A DNA stretch of 64,000 nucleotides. Origin: an uncultured Lachnospiraceae bacterium (lineage in GTDB: Bacteria; Bacillota; Clostridia; Lachnospirales; Anaerotignaceae). The stretch spans positions 19,967 to 83,966 of the forward strand of contig CALWSU010000007.1 of the NCBI GenBank assembly GCA_944384295.1, given 5' to 3'. Each line of letters opens with the position of its first letter. The first letter of the stretch is position 1. Below the pieces are notes generated by a model. It was not told the DNA's origin. It made no database searches and worked only from the letters and a program-made list of their open reading frames with translations. Made by a program: the position numbers and the translations under genes. Below, piece after piece: positions 8,631-17,317 of this stretch.

Positions 8631-10763
8631 TTATTCCGTTTCTTCCTGCTCCGTTTCTTTGACATAACCGCATTTTTCGTTTGCGCAAATGATTTTTGGA
8701 TTTTTCTTTCCTTTTTCCACTAAATAACCTCCACACACTGGACACTTTTCTCCAGTTGGCTTGTTCCAAGACATAAAGCCGCATTCTGGATTATTTTCAC
8801 AGCCATAGTATGTTCTGCCTTTTTTGGTTTTACGAATCAACACTTTTGCGCCACATTCGGGACAAGAAACACCAGCCTCTTCAAAAAATGGCTTTGCATT
8901 TTGACATTCTGGGAAACCAGGACATGCTAAGAATTTCCCATATCTGCCATATTTGATTACCATATTTCGTCCGCATTTTTCACAAATGACATCAGTTACT
9001 TCATCTTTGATTTCTACTTTTGCTAATTTTTCGATTGCATTTTCAACTGCTTCATGGAATCCGGGGTAAAAATCTCGAATGATTTGTTTCCATTCTTCGT
9101 GTCCCATCTCCACTTCGTCCAATCTTTTTTCCATATTGGCAGTAAAATCAATGTCCACAATATCGGTAAAATATGTTTTCATAATATCGTTGACAACTTC
9201 TCCTAATTCCGTAGGATACAATACTTTTGCTTCTTTTGTCACATAATGTCTTGCCTGTATGGTAGTCAATGTGGGTGCATATGTGCTGGGACGTCCGACA
9301 CCAATTTCTTCTAAAGTTTTAATCAAAGAAGCATCTGTAAACCTTGCGGGTGGCTGTGTAAAATGTTGTTCTGGCTGAATTTGTACTACTTTGATATGTT
9401 CGCCTTCTGTCAATTGCGGAATTTGTACCTCTGTTTCTTCTTCCCCTTTATTATAAACTTCTAAGAAGCCACGAAATACCAAATGCGATCCCGAAGCACG
9501 AAAATCATAAATACCCGCTTTCATTTTAATTTGTAATGTATCATACATCGCTGGACTCATTTGACTTGCAACAAAACGTTCCCAGATGAGTTTATATAGT
9601 TTGTATTGGTCTTTTGTCAAGGATTCCTTTATGCTGTCAGGGGTACGCAGTATATTTGTAGGACGAATGGCTTCATGTGCATCTTGTGTTTTGCCTTTTG
9701 ATTTATATTCCACACGTTCTGGATTTACATATTCTTTTCCATATGTTTCGGTAATATAGTCTACCGCTGCATGATATGCTTCATCAGAAATGCGGAAAGA
9801 GTCTGTACGAATATAAGAAACTAAACCGACATTTCCTTCGCCTTTGACATGTACACCTTCGTATAATTGCTGTGCAATCATCATCGTTTTTTGTGTTGCC
9901 ATATTCAAATGTTTGCTGGCTTCTTGCTGCATGGTACTGGTCGTAAAGGGAGCAACTGGTTTTTTCTGACGTGTTCCTTTTTTTACTTCGTGTACTACAA
10001 AATCACTTTTTTCTATTTCTGCTACAATTTCTTGTACGACAGTTTGATTGGGCAATTCCATTTTTTTATCTTCTTTACCATAGAATCGCGCTTCAAATTT
10101 CTTTTTCTGTTCATTTTGCAGTTGCGCGCCAATGGTCCAATATTCTTCCGGGATAAATTCGCGAATTTCTTCTTCACGGTCGCAAATGATACGCAATGCA
10201 ACCGATTGCACACGACCACCGCTCAACCCTTTTTTGACTTTCTTCCATAATAAATCACTGACAGTATACCCTACCATACGATCTAATACACGTCTGGCTT
10301 GTTGCGCATCTACCAAATCCATATCAATTTCCCTTGCTTCTGTAATAGAGCGTTTGACAGCGGATTTTGTGATTTCATTGAATGTGATGCGTTGAATATC
10401 TTTATCTTCTCCCAGTTTCAATGCATGCAATAAATGCCAACTGATAGCTTCTCCCTCACGGTCAGGGTCAGTTGCTAAAAATACTTTATCTGCCGCTTTT
10501 GCCTCGCGTTTGAGTTTGCTCAATAACTCACCTTTTCCGCGTATGGTGATATATCTTGGCTCAAAATCATGTTCAATATCTATTCCCATTTGACTTTTGG
10601 GCAAATCGCGAATATGTCCCATAGATGCTTCGATTTTATAATTACTACCTAAGAATTTCCCGATTGTACTTGCCTTTGCTGGAGATTCTACAATGACAAG
10701 ATATTTTTTCGAAGATGTTTTCTTTTTGGTAGTTTTTTTTGTTTTTGTTGCTTCCTTACTCAT
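8631..10763 (-). CDS. topA: DNA topoisomerase I
   Basis: Type IA topoisomerase that relaxes negative supercoils. In 710 residues it shows the TOPRIM domain (KYLVIVESPAKA near residue 20; the metal-binding ATDPDREGEAISWHL near 98), the catalytic Tyr in GLVSYIRTDSFRIS near residue 315, and three C-terminal zinc fingers of the CxxC...CxnC type from about residue 590. A Lys/Thr-rich N-terminal tail precedes TOPRIM. It lies 35 bases after dprA; dprA-topA is a common Firmicute pairing. codY, which often follows, is not here. Confidence 0.98.
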   Translation of the reverse strand: MSKEATKTKKTTKKKTSSKKYLVIVESPAKASTIGKFLGSNYKIEASMGHIRDLPKSQMGIDIEHDFEPRYITIRGKGELLSKLKREAKAADKVFLATDPDREGEAISWHLLHALKLGEDKDIQRITFNEITKSAVKRSITEAREIDMDLVDAQQARRVLDRMVGYTVSDLLWKKVKKGLSGGRVQSVALRIICDREEEIREFIPEEYWTIGAQLQNEQKKKFEARFYGKEDKKMELPNQTVVQEIVAEIEKSDFVVHEVKKGTRQKKPVAPFTTSTMQQEASKHLNMATQKTMMIAQQLYEGVHVKGEGNVGLVSYIRTDSFRISDEAYHAAVDYITETYGKEYVNPERVEYKSKGKTQDAHEAIRPTNILRTPDSIKESLTKDQYKLYKLIWERFVASQMSPAMYDTLQIKMKAGIYDFRASGSHLVFRGFLEVYNKGEEETEVQIPQLTEGEHIKVVQIQPEQHFTQPPARFTDASLIKTLEEIGVGRPSTYAPTLTTIQARHYVTKEAKVLYPTELGEVVNDIMKTYFTDIVDIDFTANMEKRLDEVEMGHEEWKQIIRDFYPGFHEAVENAIEKLAKVEIKDEVTDVICEKCGRNMVIKYGRYGKFLACPGFPECQNAKPFFEEAGVSCPECGAKVLIRKTKKGRTYYGCENNPECGFMSWNKPTGEKCPVCGGYLVEKGKKNPKIICANEKCGYVKETEQEETE

Positions 10764-10798
10764 CTTTTCACCTCATCTAACTTCCTTTATGGCTTGAT

Positions 10799-11902
10799 TT
10801 AGGATATATGCGAACAACGTATGTATCCTGCTTGTTGCAACTTCCGAATGTGACCAGAAATCTCCAATAAAGAAAGTATATATTGTACTTCTCGAATATC
10901 TTTCTGTAACTGTCTTGCAATTTCTTCTGCTGTGATAGAACAGTCTACAGGAATTTGTGCATATACTATTTGTTCTTCTGGCGATAAAGATTCCAGAACT
11001 TTTTGATAAAGTTGTATCTTTTCATTTTCTCGATAAGAGATACCTAATTCCAATAAAATATCATCAGATTCTGTAATGATTGGACATCCTTGTTTGATTA
11101 AATTATTGGTGCCTTCGCTCAATTTGCTTGTGACATTACCTGGCACAACAAAAACATCGCGACCATTTTCTAATGCCAAGTCTGCCGTAATGAGTGTGCC
11201 GCTGCGTTTTCCCGCTTCTATCACAACTATCATTTTAGATAAACCGCTTATGATACGATTTCTAGCTGGAAAGTGATATGGCAATGCAGGTGTACCAGGT
11301 GGATATTCCGATAACACACAGCCATGCTGTATGATTCTTTCCATTAAATTTTGATTTTCTGTTGGATAACAAACATCTACACCGGAACCAAGTACCGCAA
11401 TCGTTCTGCCGTCGCCATCCATTACGCCACAATGTGCAATAGAATCTATGCCGCGCGCCATACCACTCACAACAATCACATTTGCATTCCCTAATTCTTT
11501 TGTTATCCGATGCGTGACAGATGCACCATAGGCGGAGCAATTTCTTGCTCCAATGACACCTACTGTATTTTTATCATCTTCTGGTAAATCACCTTTGACA
11601 TAAATACCTAAAGGTGGATCATAAATTTCTTTCAACAAAGATGGGTAACGAGGATGAAAATAGGAATAAAAACAAATATCTTTTTCCTCTAATTCAGCAA
11701 TCCATTCATCCAGTAAAGCTGGAATTCGATTGGATATCAAAGCATGAGCCAATTTGGGCGTATGAGCCAAAGCCTGCTGTAACTGTGTGACATCTGCATG
11801 AAAGATTGCTTCTGCCGAACCAAATCGACCCAATAACGCAAATGCATGCTTACTTTGAGAAAGTAATATACGTGCTAACCACATGAGGTAATATTCTTCC
11901 AT
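10799..11902 (-). CDS. dprA: DNA-processing protein DprA
   Basis: Loads RecA on incoming single-stranded DNA during natural transformation. The 367-residue protein has an N-terminal helical (SAM-like) region, the Rossmann-like DprA/Smf core with VGVIGARNCSAYG, VVSGMARGIDSIAH, AVLGSGVDVCYP and IVVIEAGKRSGTLITA, and a C-terminal winged-helix part (about 300-367). The start at 11902 is set by AGGAGG seven bases upstream; the frame is open to 11971. It faces comM across a shared regulatory region and precedes topA. Confidence 0.96.
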   Translation of the reverse strand: MEEYYLMWLARILLSQSKHAFALLGRFGSAEAIFHADVTQLQQALAHTPKLAHALISNRIPALLDEWIAELEEKDICFYSYFHPRYPSLLKEIYDPPLGIYVKGDLPEDDKNTVGVIGARNCSAYGASVTHRITKELGNANVIVVSGMARGIDSIAHCGVMDGDGRTIAVLGSGVDVCYPTENQNLMERIIQHGCVLSEYPPGTPALPYHFPARNRIISGLSKMIVVIEAGKRSGTLITADLALENGRDVFVVPGNVTSKLSEGTNNLIKQGCPIITESDDILLELGISYRENEKIQLYQKVLESLSPEEQIVYAQIPVDCSITAEEIARQLQKDIREVQYILSLLEISGHIRKLQQAGYIRCSHIS

Positions 11903-11942
11903 AAAAATTCCTCCTAAAATCTTCCCCTCAGTTATGCAATCT

Positions 11943-11971
11943 ACTATATCTGCTTTCTTCTGAAAATTCAA
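11943..11971 (-). promoter_or_regulatory. Promoter of dprA-topA
   Basis: Minus-strand TTGAAT (11971-11966) and TATAGT (11948-11943) with a 17-base spacer, about 40 bases before the dprA start. Confidence 0.6.
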
Positions 11972-12053
11972 TCACTTTTTTTGTAAAATTTCGGAACAAT
12001 CTTAGAATGTAGAATCAAAAATTTTCTGTTTTATGCTTTTTTTAGAGTATTTT

Positions 12054-12085
12054 TTGCAATATTTTTGCAATATTATTGCAATATT
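12054..12085. repeat. Three 11-bp-spaced TTGCAATATT repeats
   Basis: TTGCAATATT occurs at 12054-12063, 12065-12074 and 12076-12085, one helical turn apart, between dprA and comM. The junctions also form AATATT-GCAATATT dyads. They lie about 60-90 bases upstream of the likely comM promoter and about 85 bases upstream of the dprA promoter. Helical phasing suggests a cooperative protein-binding site, but the region is AT-rich and no factor is identified. Confidence 0.6.
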
Positions 12086-12144
12086 ATAGATAGTATGCTT
12101 TTCAGAAAAATATGTCATCCAGCATGGATTGCATATTTCATACA

Positions 12145-12173
12145 TTGCACTTTCTGAAAAATCTTGTTATGAT
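12145..12173 (+). promoter_or_regulatory. Promoter of comM
   Basis: TTGCAC (12145-12150) and TATGAT (12168-12173) with a 17-base spacer, about 75 bases before the comM start. The -35 region is part of an inverted repeat (12099-12108 with 12150-12159). Confidence 0.6.
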
Positions 12174-12246
12174 GAAAATAGTCTATACCAATCATCAATT
12201 TTTTTGGTATGTAGTGCCGATTGTGGTCAGAAATGGGGGAAAAGTT

Positions 12247-13779
12247 ATGTTAGCAATGATTCAAAGTGCCGCTTTATATGGTATTGATGCATATATTGTG
12301 CGTGTTGAAGTAGATTTAAGCAATGGAATACCTGCTTTTGAAATTGTTGGCTTACCGGATTCGGCTGTCAAAGAATCAAGAGAACGTGTACGCACTGCAA
12401 TTAAAAATTCTGGATTACTCTTTCCATCAAAACGTATTACTGTAAATTTGGCACCTGCCGATACAAAAAAAGAAGGTGCTGCCTTTGATTTGCCCATTGC
12501 AGCAGGTATTTTGATTGGAATGGGTACTTTGCAGCCACAAGCATTAGAAGATTATTTATTGATTGGTGAACTTTCTTTAGATGGTTCCTTACATGCGGTC
12601 AATGGTGTTTTGCCAATGGTTTATGGTGCTATGCAAAATGGAATACAAAAATGTATCGTTCCTATGGAAAATGCAGAGGAAGCAGCGCTTGTAAAAGATA
12701 TGGAAGTATATCCTTTACATAGTCTTAGACAATTGATTGCTTTTTTCAATGGGCAAGAAGATATGGTACCATATCATATAGATATTGATGCACTTTTTTC
12801 GACATATACACCCTCTGCGCAACTTGATTTTTCACATGTCAAAGGACAGGAAAATGCCAAAAGAGCAATGGAATTGGCTGCTGCGGGCGGACATAATATA
12901 CTGATGATTGGACCGCCGGGATCAGGTAAAACAATGCTTGCCAAACGTTTTCCTACGATATTGCCAGACTTAACTTTTACAGAGAGTATCGAAATTACCA
13001 AAATATATAGTGTGGCAGGTTTATTGCAAAATAAAAATGCCTTGATTCGAGAACGCCCATTTCGTTCGCCACATCATACTATATCTGCTGCCGCTTTGAC
13101 GGGAGGTGGTCGCATTCCGAAACCAGGCGAGATTTCTTTGGCACATCATGGCGTATTGTTTTTAGATGAACTGCCAGAATTTCAACGCAATGCATTAGAG
13201 ATTATGCGCCAACCAATGGAAGATGGACATGTGACGATTTCTCGCGTAAATGGTACACTGACTTTCCCCGCAGATTTTATGTTGGTGGCAGCTATGAATC
13301 CTTGCCCTTGTGGTTATTTAGGTTCTAGTGATAAATGTCATTGTACAGTCAGTGAAATTACACGTTACCAAAGCAAAATCAGTGGACCTTTGTTGGATCG
13401 TATTGATTTGATGGTAGAAATGCCGGCAGTTGGTTATGCACAATTACAACAAGCACCAAATGGCGAAACATCTGCTACAATCAAAGAACGTGTTGTACGT
13501 GCACATCAAGTGCAATTAAAAAGATATGAAAAAGAAGGTATTTATTTTAATGCACAGCTCAACGCTGCACAGATTGAAACCTATTGTCCACTTGGCAAAA
13601 AGGAAAAAGAACTTTTGCAGAATGCCTTTACACAAATGGATTTGAGCGCACGTGCATACCATAAAATTCTAAAAGTTGCTAGAACAGCAGCAGATTTAGA
13701 TGGAAGCGAAAATATTACAATACGTCATATTGCAGAAGTATTGCAATATCGCTCTTTGGATCGAAAATATATGATGTAA
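12247..13779 (+). CDS. comM: YifB/ComM-family Mg chelatase-like ATPase
   Basis: AAA+ ATPase; ComM proteins act as a branch-migration helicase in transformation recombination in species where tested. The 510-residue product has the N-terminal ChlI-like domain (SAALYGIDAYIVRVEVDLS, EIVGLPDSAVKESRERVR), the Walker A GPPGSGKTMLAKR near residue 218, the Walker B VLFLDELPEF near residue 302, a cysteine-rich NPCPCGYLGSSDKCHC segment and the C-terminal Mg-chelatase domain. The frame is open from 12112, but GGGGGA before 12247 and the family start MLAMIQSAALYG decide. It is divergent from dprA, a functionally linked gene. Confidence 0.95.
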   Translation: MLAMIQSAALYGIDAYIVRVEVDLSNGIPAFEIVGLPDSAVKESRERVRTAIKNSGLLFPSKRITVNLAPADTKKEGAAFDLPIAAGILIGMGTLQPQALEDYLLIGELSLDGSLHAVNGVLPMVYGAMQNGIQKCIVPMENAEEAALVKDMEVYPLHSLRQLIAFFNGQEDMVPYHIDIDALFSTYTPSAQLDFSHVKGQENAKRAMELAAAGGHNILMIGPPGSGKTMLAKRFPTILPDLTFTESIEITKIYSVAGLLQNKNALIRERPFRSPHHTISAAALTGGGRIPKPGEISLAHHGVLFLDELPEFQRNALEIMRQPMEDGHVTISRVNGTLTFPADFMLVAAMNPCPCGYLGSSDKCHCTVSEITRYQSKISGPLLDRIDLMVEMPAVGYAQLQQAPNGETSATIKERVVRAHQVQLKRYEKEGIYFNAQLNAAQIETYCPLGKKEKELLQNAFTQMDLSARAYHKILKVARTAADLDGSENITIRHIAEVLQYRSLDRKYMM

Positions 13780-13808
13780 TCATGGTAATCAATATAGAGG
13801 TGGATGAT

Positions 13809-14483
13809 ATGTTACATACAGATCAAATGTCAGATTCTTTTCGTATTGGCGCAGTGCTTGCTTTGGTAGGCGGATTTTTAGATGCGTATACCTATCTTTT
13901 TCGCGGACAAGTTTTTGCCAATGCGCAAACAGGTAATATCGTATTGATGGGCATTCAGTTCGCAGAAGGCAATTGGAGCAAAGCATTTGTATATTTTATT
14001 CCAATATTTGCTTTTGTGATTGGTGTAATCACCGATGAAGGAATCAAAAAACATTTAGATGGCAGATTGTCTTTACATTGGAGACAAATCGTATTGTTAA
14101 TCGAAATGGCAGGTTTAATTATTGTGTTTTTGTTGCCGCTTGGTAGCGGGGATATGATAGCAAATGCTATGGTTTCTTTCATCTGTTCCTTGCAGGTACA
14201 AAGTTTCCGTAAAGTACATGGATTGCCCTATGCGACTACGATGTGTACTGGCAATTTGCGTAGTGGTACCAATCATTTATCTAGTTTTTTACAAACAAAA
14301 GATACTTTAAGTTTTATCAAATGTCTGAAATATTATGGGATTATTTTATTCTTTATATTTGGTGCAGGAATTGGCTGCGTGAGTGTGAAACAATGTGGAA
14401 ATATTTCTCTCCTATTTTGTTTTGGATTGTTAGGCATTGCATTTTTAATGCTATTCGTCAAATCTAAATCAAAAGAAATGTAA
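13809..14483 (+). CDS. YoaK family (DUF1275) membrane protein
   Basis: Predicted inner-membrane protein of unknown function, about 224 residues with six hydrophobic segments. The first, GAVLALVGGFLDAYTYLFRG, followed by FANAQTGNIVLMG and later VQSFRKVHGLPYATTMCTGNLRS, is the standard YoaK pattern. The start with GAGGTGG before 13809 is preferred over the upstream ATG at 13782. It begins 30 bases after comM and may be co-transcribed with it. Confidence 0.88.
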   Translation: MLHTDQMSDSFRIGAVLALVGGFLDAYTYLFRGQVFANAQTGNIVLMGIQFAEGNWSKAFVYFIPIFAFVIGVITDEGIKKHLDGRLSLHWRQIVLLIEMAGLIIVFLLPLGSGDMIANAMVSFICSLQVQSFRKVHGLPYATTMCTGNLRSGTNHLSSFLQTKDTLSFIKCLKYYGIILFFIFGAGIGCVSVKQCGNISLLFCFGLLGIAFLMLFVKSKSKEM

Positions 14484-14565
14484 ACGCAATGTGATAGTAT
14501 ATCTCATCATATGGAATTACATATGTGTAAAACAATGAGAATGTATAAACTGCGCTTGTCCTACG

Positions 14566-14595
14566 TTGACTTGTCTTTTACACTAGTGCTATAAT
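14566..14595 (+). promoter_or_regulatory. Promoter of the kbl-like gene
   Basis: TTGACT (14566-14571) and TATAAT (14590-14595) with an 18-base spacer, about 85 bases before the gene start. No riboswitch is recognised in the leader. Confidence 0.75.
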
Positions 14596-14680
14596 AAACG
14601 AAGATGTTTTTTTGTGTGTCATATATGCACAAATATGGAAAATGGAAATTGTACACAATCAAAGAAAGAAGGATGCAATT

Positions 14681-15793
14681 ATGTACAGAACACTTTATGG
14701 TCCACAGGGGGCACACATCAATTTGGATGGCAGAGAAATGATCAATATGGCTTCCAATAACTATCTTGGTTTGGCAAACGATCCAGACTTGGTAGCAGCT
14801 GCAAAAGATGCAATCGACAAATATGGTGTAGGTCCGAGCGCTAGCCGTAATATTGTTGGGAACTTTATAATTCACGACGAATTGGAAGAAGCATTGGCAA
14901 AGTTTAAAGGTGTAGAAGCAGTTTTGGTATTTAATAGTGGTGTTGCAGCAAATACAGGTGTAATCCCTGTTTTAGTGGGCAAAGGCGATACCATTTATAG
15001 TGATGAATTGAATCATGGCAGTATTATTGATGGTTGCCGTCTTTCTCGTGCAACAGTAAAAGTTTATCCACATATGGATTTGGAAAAATTAGAAGAAATG
15101 CTCAAAGAGCCAACAGAAGGCAAAAAATTATTGGTTGCTGATGCAGTATTTAGTATGGATGGGGATTTGGCGCCTTTGCCAGAAATGGCTGCTTTGGCAG
15201 AAAAATATGGTGCAATGTTTATGGTAGACGATGCACATGGTGATGGTGTTATGGGACCTTTCGGAAAAGGTACTGTAGAACATTTTAATCTGAGAGATAA
15301 AGTTATGGTAGAAACAGGCTCTCTTTCCAAAGCATTTGGTGCAGCGGGTGGTTTTGTGGCAGGTAGCAAAGAATTTATTGAAGAATTGCGTCCCAAAGCA
15401 CGTAGCTTTATCTTTACAGCCTCTCCTTTGGCACCTTGCTTGACAGCTGCAGCATTGGCAGCAATTCGCAAAATAGAACATGATGATACATTGGTAAAAC
15501 GTCTGTGGGAAAATAGACAGTATTTTGCAGCTCGTATGAAAGAAGCAGGCTTAAATACAGGTTCTACTGTAACACCAGTCATTCCAGTCATTGTAGGTGA
15601 TGCAGAAAAAGCCGAAGAATTAAGTGAGCGTTTGTATGACATGGGTGTTTATGCACAAGCAATCAAATTCCCTGTTGTTCCTAGAGGTACTGCACGTCTG
15701 CGTGTTATGATTTCAGCTGCGCATACAAGAGAGGATTTGGAAAAGGCAGCTAATGCAATTATTGCAATCACAAAGGAAATGGGAATTATCTAA
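14681..15793 (+). CDS. kbl: Alpha-oxoamine synthase (glycine C-acetyltransferase-like)
   Basis: PLP enzyme that would condense glycine with an acyl-CoA, or run in reverse to cleave 2-amino-3-ketobutyrate to glycine and acetyl-CoA. In 370 residues the family features are clear: NMASNNYLGL, FNSGVAANTGV, DELNHGSIIDGCRLS, VFSMDGDLAPL, MVDDAHGDGVMG and the PLP lysine Lys217 in TGSLSKAFGAAGG. It is some 20-25 residues shorter at the N-terminus than typical Kbl, and the usual tdh partner is absent, so 8-amino-7-oxononanoate synthase (BioF) or another acyltransferase role is possible. GAAGGA seven bases before 14681 sets the start over the ATG at 14612. Confidence 0.8.
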   Translation: MYRTLYGPQGAHINLDGREMINMASNNYLGLANDPDLVAAAKDAIDKYGVGPSASRNIVGNFIIHDELEEALAKFKGVEAVLVFNSGVAANTGVIPVLVGKGDTIYSDELNHGSIIDGCRLSRATVKVYPHMDLEKLEEMLKEPTEGKKLLVADAVFSMDGDLAPLPEMAALAEKYGAMFMVDDAHGDGVMGPFGKGTVEHFNLRDKVMVETGSLSKAFGAAGGFVAGSKEFIEELRPKARSFIFTASPLAPCLTAAALAAIRKIEHDDTLVKRLWENRQYFAARMKEAGLNTGSTVTPVIPVIVGDAEKAEELSERLYDMGVYAQAIKFPVVPRGTARLRVMISAAHTREDLEKAANAIIAITKEMGII

Positions 15794-15852
15794 ACAATAG
15801 AATATTGATTCCGTATACATATTTCCATGATGTATTCAGTTTCAAAATATAG

Positions 15853-15888
15853 AAAAGCTCTCAAAATCAATTGATTTTGAGAGCTTTT
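15853..15888. terminator. Bidirectional terminator, kbl / ykvI
   Basis: A perfect 36-base palindrome, A-run on the left and T-run on the right, lying between two convergent genes; it can terminate both strands. Confidence 0.95.
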
Positions 15889-15898
15889 TGAAATTGAT

Positions 15899-17023
15899 TT
15901 ATTGTTGTTCTAATTTTTGATATTTTGCATTCAAAGCATCGCCAACTTCTTTACGATTCCGTTTGTCAAATAACATATGATACAATACAACTACCATTAA
16001 GATAATACCCATATAACCGCTGAAAGGATATACTGTATTTACCAATACTTTGAAGTCTGTCATACCTAAGAAGAATGCAATGACTGTCAAAATCAATGCA
16101 ACAACGACAAAACGTTTTGTTTTTTCTTTTGCGAATTGGCTGGTAACACCCCATAACATAGGAACTGCTGTAGTATAAATACCAAAAATCAAAATTACAG
16201 AAAATACGATACCTACACCTTTATGAATATTATCCGCTAATATCAAAGATGGTACAGCTTTGTCATATACACTTTCGATATTTACCAAAAGACCTAAGTT
16301 CATGCACAAAATTGCCAAACCAAACAAAAGACCACCTAACAAACCGCCGTACAGTGCTTCTTTTCCACTATTTGCACTTGCGCCAATCCCTGCAGAGAAA
16401 ATCAAAACAGCGATAGCATTGAAACCAGGATACAAAATGCTAGAGAATAACCAACCACCACTATTTTTTGTAATTTCCAAAGTAGGAATCACCTCTGCTG
16501 CATGAGATAAACCAGATGCATTACTTAAGAAGCTAATCAAACCAACACCAACAGAGAAAACAATGATAACTGTTCCCAAACTACCTAAAATATCTGTTAA
16601 TTTACGCAGTCCTAATATAACGGTAAAAAATGCCAATAATGTCATACCAACACGACCAACATATGGATTGATTCCATAATATTCTGCCAATGTTGCGCCT
16701 GCACCAGAAATCATAATAACAAAAATTGCGTATAAAAATGCTTGGAATAAAATTTCAAATAATCTACCAACAGTATGACCAAAATAAAATCGTACAATTG
16801 CGCCGGGTACTTTTAGTTGCAAATCTTTCCCGTCTTTCATAAATCTACTGCCGACCCATGCAAACAACACCATCGTGACAATACTACCTAAAACACTCAT
16901 GATCCCTTGTGCTGTAAAAAATTGCATGATTTCTTGCCCTGTAGCAAAGCCTGAACCAATCGCACATGCTACATATGCGCCTGCAAACTTCACGACATTG
17001 GCGCCACTCACCTTGTTTTCCAT
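15899..17023 (-). CDS. YkvI-type membrane transporter (APC fold)
   Basis: Integral membrane protein of 374 residues with about ten hydrophobic segments. The opening VVKFAGAYVACAIGSGFATGQEIMQFFTA, with glycine-rich unwound first helix, is the pattern of YkvI-like proteins in the APC/LeuT-fold superfamily. The substrate cannot be read from sequence; members are usually called putative branched-chain amino acid or related transporters. It is divergent from the class III PLP enzyme at 17318, which may act on the same kind of amino acid. A promoter-like TTTACA/TAAAAT pair with an 18-base spacer lies at 17122-17093. Confidence 0.8.
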   Translation of the reverse strand: MENKVSGANVVKFAGAYVACAIGSGFATGQEIMQFFTAQGIMSVLGSIVTMVLFAWVGSRFMKDGKDLQLKVPGAIVRFYFGHTVGRLFEILFQAFLYAIFVIMISGAGATLAEYYGINPYVGRVGMTLLAFFTVILGLRKLTDILGSLGTVIIVFSVGVGLISFLSNASGLSHAAEVIPTLEITKNSGGWLFSSILYPGFNAIAVLIFSAGIGASANSGKEALYGGLLGGLLFGLAILCMNLGLLVNIESVYDKAVPSLILADNIHKGVGIVFSVILIFGIYTTAVPMLWGVTSQFAKEKTKRFVVVALILTVIAFFLGMTDFKVLVNTVYPFSGYMGIILMVVVLYHMLFDKRNRKEVGDALNAKYQKLEQQ

Positions 17024-17092
17024 ACTACTTTCTCCTTTCTTTGTTCGCCTTTTTCTTCTGTGATAATAAATTTGATTAATAATAATGCATGA

Positions 17093-17122
17093 ATTTTATC
17101 ATAGCCCCACGCGTTCTGTAAA
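17093..17122 (-). promoter_or_regulatory. Promoter of the ykvI-like gene
   Basis: Minus-strand TTTACA (17122-17117) and TAAAAT (17098-17093), 18-base spacer, 70 bases before the start. Confidence 0.5.
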
Positions 17123-17224
17123 TTGCCATTTTATACAAACTTTGGAATGTTTATTCCATACACGATAATCTCTTTCCACATATTTTATCGAATTTTTTTA
17201 TGCAATTTATGTCAATTTTAGTTA

Positions 17225-17253
17225 TTGTCAAACAAATAAAAACATGTTACAGT
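17225..17253 (+). promoter_or_regulatory. Promoter of the class III PLP enzyme gene
   Basis: TTGTCA (17225-17230) and TACAGT (17248-17253), 17-base spacer, about 65 bases before the gene. Confidence 0.5.
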
Positions 17254-17317
17254 AATGCTGTGATTACATTTTTATTCACATGTATCTAATATACAACATA
17301 CAAAAGATAGGAGTGAA

